Origin: Palaemon carinicauda
Taxonomy: Eukaryota; Arthropoda; Malacostraca; Decapoda; Palaemonidae
NCBI RefSeq assembly: GCF_036898095.1
Contig: NC_090725.1
Location: 317,745,826-317,809,825, forward strand
Direction of reading: 5' to 3'
DNA: 64,000 nucleotides
Shown: in pieces, positions 9,341 to 21,266 of the stretch
Layout of the letters: each line of letters opens with the position of its first letter
Numbering within the stretch: position 1 is the stretch's first letter
Program-made: the position numbers and the translations under genes
The notes under the pieces: generated by a model
Databases searched by the model: none
Seen by the model: only the letters and a program-made list of their open reading frames with translations
What the model was told of the DNA's origin: nothing

Positions 9341-11141
9341 ATTAGGAAGTCAATACAAACATAACTTACATTAATCTTAGATTAGAATAAGTTAGTAAAC
9401 TTATAATATAAGATTAAAGTGTGTATAGGCTTAGGATAGGTAAGCCAGAAAGGGGGTAGGAAAGACACATATTTGTGCATCCCGCCCAGCCAATTGCCGC
9501 GACCCCATACTGTAACTAATTCAAGAGGACCGTCATGGGCCCTGGGGGAGGAAGAACATCCGTGCTGGATGAGCCAAGCTTAGGCTTCCTCTGGGGAATT
9601 AGGTACAGTAAGAGGGGGAAGCTGAATTCATTCAGTGTATAATAAAAAGGGGAAAAGCCAAGCCCCCTATAAAGATTAGGTCCCGGCAAGAGACTGCACA
9701 TGGATGCACAGAATATGCTGGAAAAATTTTACTGTAAAACTATACATAATAGTTTTCAGTCTAAGGTATAACTATACCATAAGTGTACTGGCTATCATCC
9801 ATAGCTGCACAATATAGCTGCCGGCCGTGCCGGGGCCGGCAGGAGGGAGGAGTGACTGTCCACTGTAACGCCAAGATTGGTGGTGCCGGCATGCCGCCAG
9901 CAGGTCCCCATCAAGAATGGACCCTTCCAAGCCATCAGTCTATGTTGCAGAGAGAGAGGGTGACACCTTAGGTGATGGCAGATCGCCGGCAAGCCGGCGG
10001 CTCCCAGCAGCCGGCAGGTGGCCGGCGACGGTAACCGACACTGATATCATTCAATGAGACAGGTAGGGCACCGAAGACTCTGACAGCTAGCGCCGGCAAA
10101 ATGTGGGGCGGCAGTGGACCGGCACTAAGAGAGAGAGGGATAGGATAAGAGGAGAGAGAGGGAAGGGTAATACCCAGTACCCAATCCAATCTTCCTCCGG
10201 AAAAAGTGTTCAAATTTAAGGGAAGGGTGCTACCTTTCATCCGGCGGCAGAGAGCCGACAGTCGGCTATGTTGCCAGTGGCGGCCCAAGGGAGGACCGAA
10301 GAACACTCAAAGAAGGGAGGTCCTCCGCCGGCAGACCGACCGACGAATGCTATCCCATAGTTCGACTATATGCGGGAAGCCAAGCAGTACGGACTAACCA
10401 ACGAAAGGACTGAGCCTAACCGGCAACCCACCGGCACGCGGTGGAGTTGTAGGACGGCGGACAGGGGTGTGAAGGCTAAGCCAACACCAGAGGGATAGAG
10501 GGGGAGGGGAGAGAGTCCTGAGGGGGAGTGTATGGGGAAGCGTAGTTCCCACCAGCACTCCCCAGAGGGGGGGGGGGATTCTGTTCAGGGCTAGCCTGTC
10601 TAGATAGGAAGAGTCCATTCTCCAACCTAGGGTATGGTATGTTAGCACAGAGTAGGTACAGCACTAATGTCCTGTCCTAAACTATAAAGAAGCAGAATCC
10701 CACAGACTAGGCTAGGTGAGCTAGTCTCCTAGACCAGGAAGGGCAGGGGGAGGGCACGTTGCTAGGCCACAGGGAGGAAGGGACTTAACCCAACCAAGTG
10801 TGGACTAGGGGGAAGGGCAGAGCCCCACCACCTTCACCCTCCAGCAGGGACCAGAAGGAGAGTACATTCTCCTAATGGGTAGCTGGAGGGCGAACGACTG
10901 GTACTCTGAGGTTCCGTCCCAAACTCAAAGCACATGCACTATGGCAAGGAATGGGGAAGGAAAATTCTAGCCTAACCTTACCCGAATGCAATTCGAGGTA
11001 AAGAGGGGTAGGATGTAGCCTAGGCTACCTCAGAGGGAGGAGATTACCTTAGGTAAGGTAACTGGGGAGGTAAGGGAGTATACAATAGCCCCAGCGTTAG
11101 GTTAGGGGTAAGGGAGACGACTACCAAGATCACCGAAACCC
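9341..11141 (-). other. Leader/5' non-coding region of DIRS A
   Basis: Homologous in inverted orientation to 12056-13535 plus the leader copies of B. It is G+C-richer than the window average, with many CCGGC tetramers around 9820-10330 and a run of G near 10568. Short ORFs here are not conserved with those of B, so they are treated as chance. Confidence 0.6.
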
Positions 11142-12055
11142 TTTGTATACTCCCTAGAAGGCGAAATAACATCTGTGCAATCACTGAATCTTGTTTGTAT
11201 AAATGCCTATATCTTCATTTTATAAAATAACACTAGGAACACTTATTATATCATGCGAGAAGTAAACATGAACATTAGGCTATATAGCCTAGGGGCTGGG
11301 CTAGCAATCTAGCATAAGGCTAGGCTAACACCAGTCGCCTAAAACGAATACTAACGGCATAATATAACTAATTCCTAGCAATGAAGACTAAATGATTAAT
11401 GTAGTTATTAGTTATTAGACCGGGAAGGTTGCTCTGGCTAACTAAATAAAGCATGCGAGGCGAGCAACAGCGTCGCAACATGACGCCTCCGGTTGGGGCA
11501 CAGCTCAGCCACAAAACACAAGAATTAAAGATAAAAAGTCGTTACTTTACGGCTGGAGCCTATTTATACAATACAGGAATATGGTACTTAACTTTCCAGA
11601 AGAAGGCGAGTCTGAAGATTGCGACATGATGCAATTAAATAGCGAACACTGGGAAAAACACTCTGCTCAGGTACGCTACAGAACAAGGAATGGAGCGTGC
11701 GGATGTGACGTAAACCAAGATGGCGGTCAGCTATGGCGGCCGTTTGTTTACATCACTAGGTACCGTAACAGTAATGCAGGAGGAGAGTTTTGTAACGGCT
11801 CTTTCTAATACTTGCCACACTTCCCCCTCGAAGCGTAAACGCTATTTGGGGTACAGATAGGTATGTAGCGTGTCAAGCATACGTCCCGTTATTATACAAT
11901 ATCCTAAAGGGAAACCTTACGGGTACTCGCGCCAGAAGTTAGAATTCTGTGAAACCTTTAGTTTAATTCTCTGGGAATATCAACTGTAGTCATATATACC
12001 CTCAGGAAGCTACTGAAGGAACCTTCCATCAGGACGCCATGGCTTGAGCCCAAAA
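11142..12055 (-). repeat. 5' inverted terminal repeat/leader of DIRS A
   Basis: About 914 bp. Read on the minus strand it starts TTTTGGGCTCAAGCC at about 12055 and ends GTATACAAAGGG into the leader at 11139-11150. It matches 2417-3336 in inverted orientation. A TATA-like TGTATAAATA lies at plus 11561-11570 region, and the small conserved ORF (MSQSSDSPSSGKLST) starts at 11627 on the minus strand. Confidence 0.8.
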
Positions 12056-13552
12056 AAAGGGTTTCAGTGATCTTGGTAGTCGACTCCCTTGCCCCTAACC
12101 TAACGTAAGGCTGTTGTATACTTCCTCATCTCTCCAGTTACCTTATCCGAGGTAATCTCCTCCCTCCTTACCTAGAATCGTATTCGGGTGGGGTTAGGCT
12201 AGGATTTTCTTTCCCCGCTCCTAGCCATAGCACATGAGCTTTGAGTTTGGGATAGAACCTCAGAGTACCAGTCGTATGCCCCCAGCTCCAACTCTAGGTG
12301 AATGAACTCTCCTTCTGGGCTCTGCTGGTCGGCGAAGGTGGGGGACTCTGCCCTTCCCCCTAGTCCCCACTTGGTAGGGTTACGACCCTTCCTCCCTGTG
12401 GCCTAGCGACTTGTCCTACACCTGCCTTCCCTGGTTTGGGACTCGCTTCCCTAGCCTAAGTTAGGCAGGCCAGGGGATTCTGTTTCTTTCTAGTTTAGGA
12501 CAGTACACTAGTGCTGTACCTTCTCTGAACTAACCTACCCTAGGCTGGAGGAAGAATTCTTCCTACACCTGGGAGAGTGCTGGTTCTGGAACAGAACACC
12601 CCCTTCCCCCCCACTGGAGTGTCGGCGAAGGCTACGCCTTCCCCCAAGCTTCCCCTTAGGACCCTCGCCCCTCCCCCCTCTGTCCTTTAGTGTTGGCCCA
12701 GCCATCACACCCCTGTCCGCCGTCCTACAACTCCACTGCTTGCCGGCAGGTTGTGGGTTCGGCTTGGTCCCTTCGTTGGTTAGTCCGAGCTGCTACCCTT
12801 CCCGCATATAGTCGAACTATGGGATAATCTAGGCAAATCGGTCTGCCGGCGGAAGACCTTTCTATCTTAGAGTGTTCTTCGGTCCTCCCTTGGGCCGCCA
12901 TCCACAATTCTAGCCGACTGCCAGCTGTTGCGGCTGGATGAAAGATTGCCTCCCTCTCTCTTTCATTTGAACACTCCTTCCGGAGGAAGACGAGGTCTGG
13001 GTAATGAGCTACTACCCTTCCCTCCCTCTTCTCCTATCCTTTCTCTCTACCTATCAGTGCCGGTCCACTGCCGCTACCCTGCCGGCAACAGCTGTCAGTG
13101 TAACCTGGTATGCTCTCTGTCTCATTCATTGACGTCAGTGTTAGAATACCTTCGCCGGTTGCTTGCCGATTGCCGGGGGCCACCGACATGCCGACGATCT
13201 GCCATCATCCAGAGGTTCCTACTCTCTCTGCTACATAGACTGATGACAGGGAGGGGTTCCCCCCTCGATGGAGATTCGCTGGCGCCTGGCACGCCTCTGA
13301 CATGCCGTCACGCTGCCGGCGCCACCTATCATATTACTTCAGTGGACTGTCACCTCTTCCCTGTCGGCCTTGTGCCGGCAGTGACTATTGTATAGCTATA
13401 CAGGTATACGATTACCAGTGCATCTGTGGTATAGTACATACCCTAGACAGAAAACTATGGTGTATAGTTATGCAGTAAAATTTTCCAGCATACTCTGTGC
13501 ATCCATGCACAGTCCCTTGCTGGGACCTATCTGAATAGGGAGGAATCATTTC
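12056..13552 (+). other. Leader/5' non-coding region of DIRS B
   Basis: Begins GGGTTTCAGTGATCTTGG, continuous in homology with B's 5' ITR that now ends at 3336, and aligns with the leader of A. It contains a 155-codon ORF (12928-13395) with no counterpart in A and low-complexity composition, so it is not annotated as coding. Confidence 0.6.
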
Positions 13553-13797
13553 TCTCCCTTTTCTCCTACTCTGAATGAATTCAGCTCCCCCTTTACCATG
13601 ACTAATTCCCCGGAGGAAGTCTAAGCTGTGCTTAATACAATATGGATATTCCTTCCATCACTTTAGGCTCTTAAAGAGCCCCTAGAATTAGTTATGGTGT
13701 GGGGTCACAGCAATTGGCTGGGCGGGATACACATGTATGTGTCTTTTCTGTTTCTTTTCCAGCCTATCTATCCTAAGCTTACACTTGAAAAGGAATC
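13553..13797 (+). repeat. Leader segment, copy 1 of 3
   Basis: This pyrimidine-rich leader stretch includes a TTTCTTTTCCAG acceptor-like site. Its second half (from 13662) recurs at 15857-16000, and the full stretch recurs at 16074-16320. Here it is joined directly to the middle of gag at 13797/13799 with a TT overlap. Confidence 0.75.
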
Positions 13798-15860
13798 TTT
13801 AACGAGAACCTCCCCAAGCTCTCTGAATACTTTCTGCGTCAGGAGCTGGATACGAAAGAGAGAATGGCCGCCTCCTTTTCTCACCAAGTGCAACTGGAAA
13901 CGATGGCCGGGGACACTCGGACCCCAGACATATACATGGTCTTGGCTAAGACCCACCTCGCCATCCTGACGAAGGACTTTTATAGCTTCATCAGGGCCCG
14001 GAGAGCCTGTAGGGAATTCGTGTTTGCGGACGCTACCATCAAACACGAACCCCGGAAACTGATTTCCTCCAACATTTGGGAGAAAGATCTCTTCCCTAAC
14101 GATCTCGTGAAAGAGATCGTAGACAGAGCCGCCACTAAGAACCGGAACCTTCTCAACAAGTGGGGTATGTCAAGGAAGAGGAAATCTTCTCAGGATGAGA
14201 GCCCCCAGCCTAAGAAGAAATCAAACAAGCCTAGGCCCCAGCAGCGGCAGGCTAAGCGCCAGTTTCCGGCACCCGATACTCCCCAGTTGGTGGCTCAGCC
14301 CCAACAGACCTTTCAGTTGGTCCCTCAGCCGGTGGTGACTCAATCACCAGTCTTCACACCTGCCTACGAAAGGCAGTCAACTACCTTTCGTCCCAAAGGT
14401 AGAGGCTCCAGCAGAGACTCCTCTCAACGTCCATCCAGAGGGAGAGGAGGAAGGGGAGCAGGCGGCCGAGGTGGCAAACCCTTGGGAAACCAGAAGCAAT
14501 GAAATGCTTCCGGTGGGAGGAAGACTTCGCCTCCTCCAGGATCGTTGGACCTTCGATCCTTGGGCTCACAGCATCATCAAGAACGGACTAGGGTGGAGTT
14601 GGGTAACACCACCTCCAACCTTCCATCAATTCTTCCAACACTCCACCCCCGTCCTGGAAGAATATGTCCAAAAACTCTTGAACAAGAAGGTGATCAAGAG
14701 GGTAAAGTCCACTAGGTTCCATGGAAGACTGTTCTGTGTTCCCAAGAAGGACTCCGACAAATTCAGAGTCATTCTGGACTTGTCCCCTCTCAACAGGTTC
14801 ATAGTGAACAACAAATTCGAAATGCTAACTCTTCAGCACATAAGAGCCCTACTGCCCCAAAAGGCATTCACAGTCTCAATAGACTTGGCGGACGCCTACT
14901 GGCACATTCCAATGAATCGCCAGGCCTCCTACCTAGGATTCAGGCTTCAAAGAAGGCAGTTCACATTCAGAGCCATGCCCTTCGTACTCAACATAGCTCC
15001 AAGGATCTTCACAAAGCTCGCAGAAACGATCGTCCAACAGCTACGCCTACAAGGCGTCCAGGTGATGGCTTACCTGGACGATTGGCTGGTATAGGCAGCA
15101 TCCTCAGAAGAATGCTTGCAAGCTTCCAGAAAGGTGACCCATTTCCTGGAACATCTTGGTTTCAAAATCAACACCAAGAAGTCTCGACTTTCTCCAGCTC
15201 AGAAGTTTCAATGGCTAGGAATCCATTGGAACCTTCAGTCACACCGTCTTTCAATCCCTCTGAAGAAAAGGAAGGAAATAGCAGGATCTGTCAAGAGACT
15301 CCTAAAATCCAAACGGATTTCAAGACGTCAACAGGAGCAGGTGCTCGGCTCCCTCCAGTTCGCTTCAGTGATAGACCCAGTGCTACGAGCACAGCTAAAG
15401 GATGCATTGGGAGTCTGGAGAAGATACGCATCCATCTCTCGAAGAGATCTCAAGAGACCTCTACCAACCAGGCTTCGCTTACTCCTAAAGCCATGGTCGG
15501 AGGCAAAGAACCTGAGAAGATCAGTTCCCCTTCAACCACTGCCTCCGTCGGTCGCTATCCCCACGGATGCATCACTAGAAGGATGGGGGGGGGTCACTCC
15601 CCTCAATGACAAGTTCAAGGAACATGGTCTCCCCTATTCAAGACGTTCCACATTAACTTCTTGGAGGCCATGGCAGTCCTTCTTTCTCTGAAGAGGCTGT
15701 CTCCACGCCCCTCATCCCACATCCATCTAACTCTGGACAGCGCCGTTGTGGTCAGATGTCTCAATCGTCAGGGCTCAAGATCGCCCCAACTCAACCAAGT
15801 GCACCTCTCAGCAGTTCACCTACAAGGATTCCGCAACGTGACGGCGGATGCTCTATCACT
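13798..15860 (+). pseudogene. Duplicated gag-RT-RNase H fragment inside DIRS B
   Basis: Nearly identical to 17649-19708. It starts in mid-gag (basic region, KKKSNKPRP), runs through the RT blocks (SIDLADAYWHIP, YLDD at 15071-15082) and ends in RNase H near TADAL. It carries the same TAG after YLDDWLV (15092-15094) and the same run of nine G (15585-15593) as the main copy, so these lesions arose before duplication. Both edges are fused to leader sequence: TT overlap at 13797 and ATCA overlap at about 15856. A few differences (for example A-F-V-L versus A-F-G-L near 14987, and L versus M before ADAYW) distinguish the copies. Confidence 0.88.
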
Positions 15861-16400
15861 TTAGGCTCTTAAAGAGCCCCTAGAATTAGTTATGGTGTGG
15901 GGTCACAGCAATTGGCTGGGCGGGATACACATGTATGTGTCTTTTCTGTTTCTTTTCCAGCCTATCTATCCTAAGCTTACACTTGAAAAGGAATCTTATA
16001 TTAAGTTAAATAACTTTAATACTAATCTAAGATTACTTTTAAGTCATTGTACATGACTTCCGTAGAATCTTGTGTCTCCCTTTTCTCCTATTCTGAATGA
16101 ATTCAGCTCCCCCTTTACCATGACTAATTCCCCGGAGGAAGTCTAAGCTGTGCTTAATCCAATATGAATATTCCTTCCATCACTTTGGGCTCTTAAAGAG
16201 CCCCTAGAATTAGTTATGGTGTGGGGTCACGGCAATTGGCTAGGCGGGATACACATGTATGTGTCTTTTCTGCTTCTTTTCCAGCTTACCTATCCTAATC
16301 TTACACTTGAAAAGGAATCTTATATTAAGTTAAATAACTTTAATACTAATCTAAGATTACTTTAAGTCATTGTACATGACTTCCGTAGACTCATGTCCCC
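15857..16400 (+). repeat. Leader segment, copies 2 and 3
   Basis: Two successive copies (15857-16073 partial, 16074-16400 full) of the leader stretch seen at 13553-13797. Both contain TTTTCCAG acceptor-like ends. Copy 3 runs into the gag acceptor at 16411. Confidence 0.75.
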
Positions 16401-16413
16401 CTTTCTTTTACAG
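16390..16413 (+). other. Candidate 3' splice site before DIRS B gag
   Basis: CCCCCTTTCTTTTACAG ends at 16413, directly before GAGGAGTATATC where the gag frame opens. It is conserved with element A (9317-9340) although the surrounding leader has diverged, which supports function in the ancestor. Confidence 0.5.
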
Positions 16414-18351
16414 GAGGAGTATATCCGGTGTGAGAGCGCCTTCTGCAGCGTTCGGCGCCCGGACTTCTACGGCCACCTGGCGTGCCGAACCCACGCTAGC
16501 TGTTCCATCTCCAAAGGGACTCTTCGGTATTGGGACCCGCAAGTCTGCACAGTTTGCAAGGACCTGCTCCATGAGGTGTTTGAGGACCCTCCATCAGCAG
16601 AAGCCAGGGACGTTGCCCGAGAGAAACTGCGCAAATGGGTGCGTGGTTTCCAAAAGAACGCCACGGGGCCCTATCTCCCGAGCGAGAAGATGAGAACTTT
16701 GCTCTTTTCAAAGGCATCTGCGGATGCTGTCATCCCCAAAGCCGAGATCCCCTGCGTCCAGCTGACGGTCGAACCGGATGTATCGGACGCACTGCAAGAC
16801 TTCCATCTTGACAAGGTGGAATGAATGTCGGAAGTGTCGGATACCACCGAAAGGACCCTGATGGCCGAGGGTCAAGAAGAGGAGGAGCATGTGGAGGCTC
16901 CGGACTCCGAGGGCAAAGTTGCCCGCGCCCCCTCTGTTACTTCCGTTACTGTAACGGAACCGATTCCCTCTACCTCTTCCACTCCTACTCTGTCGTTAGT
17001 GAAAAACCAGAACAGTCTCCAGGCCCTAGTGGCCCTCCTGGACAAGAGGTTCCGCAAAGGACATGAGGACCTCAAGAGGGAGATTCTCCGTTTATCAAAG
17101 CAGACGGTCAAGAAGATCAACATCAAGGATCTTCCCCCTTGCTCAGTGACCAACCCCTGGAGGCATGCAGAGCACATGCCAATTACGAGTGGACGAATTT
17201 TCGTCAATGACAAGCTAGGCGCCGTCCCCCTTGAAGAGGTGGAGTTTTGGCCTAGTTTCGAATCTTATCCGGACTGCTACATCCTTCTCAAGTCCAAACC
17301 AGCTTCCAAGGAGGAAACTGAGCCTAAGGAGGTCATAGTTTTTGACCACGCTAAGGCTCAATCTCTTCTGGCTGGCAGCCTTAAGAGCAAGGGCTACACC
17401 AACTCCAAGTTGCCAGCCCTAAGCAAGAAACACCCAGCCTTTCTTGCTCCTGCCACCATGGTCTTCCACTTTGCTGAAAAGTCCTTGCTGGCAGTGTTGA
17501 AAGCAGTGGAGGAAGGGAAACCCTGCCCTACATTGGAGGAATGTAGGCCCCTCTCCCTTGCCCTCCCTCCCGACGACAAGAACTGGAAAGACATCCAGTT
17601 AACTTTCTCGGTAGGAAAGTTGGAGGCTGAAGTCGCAGGACGGCAGTTTAACGAGAACCTCCCCAAGCTCTCTGAATACCTTCTGCGTCGGGAGCTGGAT
17701 ACGAAAGAGAGAATGGCCGCCTCCTTTTCTCACCAAGTGCAACTGGAAACGATGGCCGGGGACACTCGGACCCCAGACATATACATGGTCTTGGCTAAGA
17801 CCCACCTCGCCACCCTGACGAAGGACTTTTATAGCTTCATCAGGGCCCGGAGAGCCTGTAGGAAATTCGTGTTTGCGGACGCTACCATCAAACACGAACC
17901 CCGGAAACTGATTTCCTCCAACATTTGGGAGAAAGATCTCTTCCCTAACGATCTCGTGAAAGAGATCGTAGACAGAGCCGCCACTAAGAACCGGAACCTT
18001 CTCAACAAGTGGGGTATGTCAAGGAAGAGGAAATCTTCTCAGGATGAGAGCCCCCAGCCTAAGAAGAAATCAAACAAGCCTAGGCCCCAGCAGCGGCCGG
18101 CTAAGCGCCAGTTTCCGGCACCCGATACTCCCCAGATGGTGGCTCAGCCCCAACAGACCTTTCAGTTGGTCCCTCAGCCGGTGGTGACTCAATCACCAGT
18201 CTTCACACCTGCCTACGAAAGGCAGTCAACTACCTTTCGTCCCAAAGGTAGAGGCTCCGGCAGAGACTCCTCTCAACGTCCATCCAGAGGGAGAGGAGGA
18301 AGGGGAGCAGGCAGCCGAGGTGGCAAACCCTTGGGAAACCAGAAGCAATGA
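16414..18351 (+). pseudogene. gag: DIRS B Gag-like ORF1, one stop
   Basis: The frame is open from the acceptor at 16413. It has a Cys/His-rich N-terminal block (SAFCSVRRPDFYGH, RTHASCS, VCTVCKDLL) that ends at TGA 16822-16824. The element A counterpart has an Arg codon there, so a single substitution explains the stop. The same frame then continues for 508 codons (16825-18351) through an acidic/Ser-Thr segment, a conserved middle (SVTNPWRHAEHMP), a basic Pro/Gln stretch and an Arg/Gly-rich C-terminus. The last 32 bases overlap the RT frame, shifted by one base. Apart from the single stop this is the best preserved gag in the window. Role in RNA packaging is inferred from the family. Confidence 0.8.
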
Positions 18352-19708
18352 AATGCTTCCGGTGGGAGGAAGACTCCGCCTCCTCCAGGATCGTTGGACC
18401 TTCGATCCTTGGGCTCACAGCATCATCAAGAACGGACTCGGGTGGAGTTGGGTAACACCACCTCCAACCTTCCATCAATTCTTCCAACACTCCACCCCCG
18501 TCCTGGAAGAATATGTCCAAAAACTCTTGAACAAGAAGGTGATCAAGAGGGTAAAGTCCACTAGGTTCCATGGAAGACTGTTCTGTGTTCCCAAGAAGGA
18601 CTCCGACAAATTCAGAGTCATTCTGGACTTGTCCCCTCTCAACAGGTTCATAGTGAACAACAAATTCGAAATGCTAACTCTTCAGCACATAAGAGCCCTA
18701 CTGCCCCAAAAGGCATTCACAGTCTCAATAGACATGGCGGACGCCTACTGGCACATTCCAATGAATCGCCAGGCCTCCTACCTAGGATTCAGGCTTCAAA
18801 GAAGGCAGTTCACATTCAGAGCCATGCCCTTCGGACTCAACATAGCTCCAAGGATCTTCACAAAGCTCGCAGAAACGATCGTCCAACAGCTACGCCTACA
18901 AGGCGTCCAGGTGATGGCTTACCTGGACGATTGGCTGGTATAGGCAGCATCCTCAGAAGAATGCTTGCAAGCTTCCAGAAAGGTGACCCAATTCCTGGAA
19001 CATCTTGGTTTCAAAATCAACACCAAGAAGTCTCGACTTTCTCCAGCTCAGAAGTTTCAATGGCTAGGAATCCATTGGAACCTTCAGTCACACCGTCTTT
19101 CAATCCCTCTGAAGAAAAGGAAGGAAATAGCAGGATCTGTCAAGAGACTCCTAAAATCCAAACGGATTTCAAGACGTCAACAGGAGCAGGTGCTCGGCTC
19201 CCTCCAGTTCGCTTCAGTGATAGACCCAGTGCTACGAGCACAGCTAAAGGATGCATTGGGAGTCTGGAGAAGATACGCATCCATCTCTCGAAGAGATCTC
19301 AAGAGACCTCTACCAACCAGGCTTCGCTTACTCCTAAAGCCATGGTCGGAGGCAAAGAACCTGAGAAGATCAGTTCCCCTTCAACCACCGCCTCCGTCGG
19401 TCGCTATCCCCACGGATGCATCACTAGAAGGATGGGGGGGGGTCACTCCCCTCAATGACAAGTTCAAAGAACATGGTCTCCCCTATTCAAGACGTTCCAC
19501 ATTAACTTCTTGGAGGCCATGGCAGTCCTTCTTTCTCTGAAGAGGCTGTCTCCACGCCCCTCATCCCACATCCGTCTAACTCTGGACAGCGCCGTTGTGG
19601 TCAGATGTCTCAATCGTCAGGGCTCAAGATCGCCCCAACTCAACCAAGTGCACCTCTCAGCAGTTCACCTACAAGGATTCCGCAACGTGACGGCGGATGC
19701 TCTATCAA
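18320..19708 (+). pseudogene. DIRS B reverse transcriptase and RNase H
   Basis: RT blocks in order: RVILDLSPLNRF, motif A SIDMADAYWHIP, RAMPFGLNIAPRIF and the catalytic MAYLDD (Y at 18920). TAG at 18941-18943 interrupts the frame where A has Trp. The same frame resumes through the thumb (FLEHLGFKINTKKSRL) into RNase H (PTDASLEGWGG near 19410). A run of nine G (19434-19442) shifts the frame, after which LDSAVVVRC and TADALS (to 19708) are in the next frame. Start at 18320 is nominal: the frame is open within the gag overlap, so expression may depend on frameshifting or another start. Confidence 0.88.
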
Positions 19709-21266
19709 GGACAACCCCGATAGTCAGAATGGTCCCTAAACGCAGACTCATTCTCCTACATCTCTCGCCAAGTTCCGGAACTGCAGATCGACCTCTTCGC
19801 GATGAGCGACAACAAACAACTTCCTTGTTACATGGCCCCATACGAGGACCCCAGAGCGAAAGCAGTGGACGCCATGTCCCTGGACTGGAATATATGTTCC
19901 AAGATTTACCTGTTCCCTCCACCCAACCTTCTGCTGAAAGTCCTCACGAAGCTGAGAACCTTCCAAGGAACAGCAGCCCCAGTGGCACCCAAGTGGCCCC
20001 GGAGCAACTGGTTCCTTCTAATCCTGGAGTTACAACCCAAGTTATTCCCCTGCTGGACCCAGTTCTCTCCCAGCAAGTTCAGAAGTCAACTGTCTTCGCT
20101 TCATCAAGGAAAACCCGAGACGTACATCTCATGATTTTCTCTCCCTAGCCGTTAAGAAGAGGTTTGGGATTTCGAAGAAAAGTTTGGACTTCCTAGAGGA
20201 ATACAAAACTAAATCTACCAGAAGGCAATACGAGTCTTCCTGGAAGAAATGGGTGTCCTTCGTCAAGGCTAAAAATCCTACAGAAATCTCTATAGATTTT
20301 TGTCTGTCCTTCTTTATTCACCTTCATAGACAGGGCTTGGCAGCCAACACGATTTCTACCTGCAAATCGGCCTTGACAAGACCACTACTCTATGCCTTTC
20401 AGATCGACCTGTCCGACGACATCTTTAACAAGCTGCCAAAAGGCATGTGCTAGACTCCGTCCTGAACCTCCACCGAGACCCATCTCCTGGTCTCTCGACA
20501 AAGTGCTCCAATTTGCCTCAAGTTTGGACGAGTCTTGCCCTTTGAAAGATTTGACTCAAAAAGTTATTTTCCTTTTTGCTCTCGCCTCAGGAGCCCGAGT
20601 CAGTGAGATTGTGGCTTTATCAAGAGAAAAGGGCCAAATACAGTTTGCTGACAGAAGCGAAATCACCCTCTTTCCTGACCCAACATTTCTCGCCAAGAAC
20701 GAGCTTCCCACCAAATGGTGGGGCCCCTGGAGAATCTGCCCTCTGAAGGAAGATGTCTCTCTATGCCCAGGGGAGAGTCTAAAGGTCTATCTTCGAAGAA
20801 CTTCAGACTTTGGCGGAGGACAGCCCTCTTTCCTGACCCAACATTTCTCGCCAAGAACGAGCTTCCCACCAAATGGTGGGGCCCCTGGAGAATCTGCCCT
20901 CTGAAGGAAGATGTCTCTCTATGCCCAGGGGAGAGTCTAAAGGTCTATCTTCGAAGAACTTCAGACTTTGGCGGAGGACAGCTCTTTAAAGGAGAAACAT
21001 CGGGGTCTGATTTGTCACTCAAACAACTAAGGCCGAAGATCACCTACTTTATTCGCAGAGCGGATCCTGACAGTACACCCGCAGGTCATGATCCCAGGAA
21101 AGTCGCCTCTTCCCTACATTTTTTTCCAGTCAATGGACTTCGAGAGTCTTCGCTCTTTCACAGGCTGGAAATCCTCTAGAGTGTTTTTCAAACACTACGC
21201 GAAGCATGTGCACGAGTTGAAGCGCTTCATGGTAGCAGCAGGTAGTGTGCTAAAACCTGTTACTTA
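19709..21266 (+). pseudogene. DIRS B linker and tyrosine recombinase, disrupted
   Basis: After RNase H comes a conserved linker (EDPRAKAVDAMSLDW near 19850) and the YR. Its N-terminal domain (STRRQYESSWKKWVSF) is in frame 20184-20453, and the catalytic SGARVSEIVALS (CGA 20596-20598) is in another frame from about 20440. A 158-bp tandem duplication (20666-20981) shifts the frame again. The HDPR box lies at 21087-21098, a 1-bp change in a T-run near 21120 breaks the frame once more, and the Tyr nucleophile of FFKHYAK is TAC 21196-21198. All catalytic residues are recognisable but spread over at least three frames. No methyltransferase-like domain was seen between RNase H and YR. Confidence 0.85.
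20666..20981 (+). repeat. 158-bp tandem duplication in DIRS B YR
   Basis: 20666-20823 and 20824-20981 are near-identical. 158 is not a multiple of three, so the duplication alone shifts the YR frame. Element A has a deletion inside the same interval. Confidence 0.9.

Larger units (their letters stand above)
3337..12055 (-). mobile_element. DIRS retrotransposon A, nested in B
   Basis: About 8.7 kb, reading on the minus strand: 5' ITR 12055-11142, leader 11141-9317, gag 9316-7470, RT/RNase H 7531-about 6000, YR 6100-4703, 3' non-coding, ICR around 3886, and 3' ITR 3885-3337. It sits in opposite orientation within element B, exactly at B's ITR/leader junction. The A-rich core AAA at the junction is shared between target and element ends and no target duplication is visible, as known for DIRS integration. 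Body sequence is clearly the same family as B but diverged throughout, so the inverted pair is not an assembly fold-back. Every coding region has stops or frameshifts. Confidence 0.88.

Noticed and set aside
12928..13395. 155-codon ORF in the DIRS B leader
   Set aside because: The equivalent leader of A has no matching ORF and the composition is low-complexity.
19709..20180. Methyltransferase-like domain between RNase H and YR, as in some DIRS elements
   Set aside because: The interval holds only the short post-RNase H linker and a Pro/Ser-rich stretch; no methyltransferase motif was seen.
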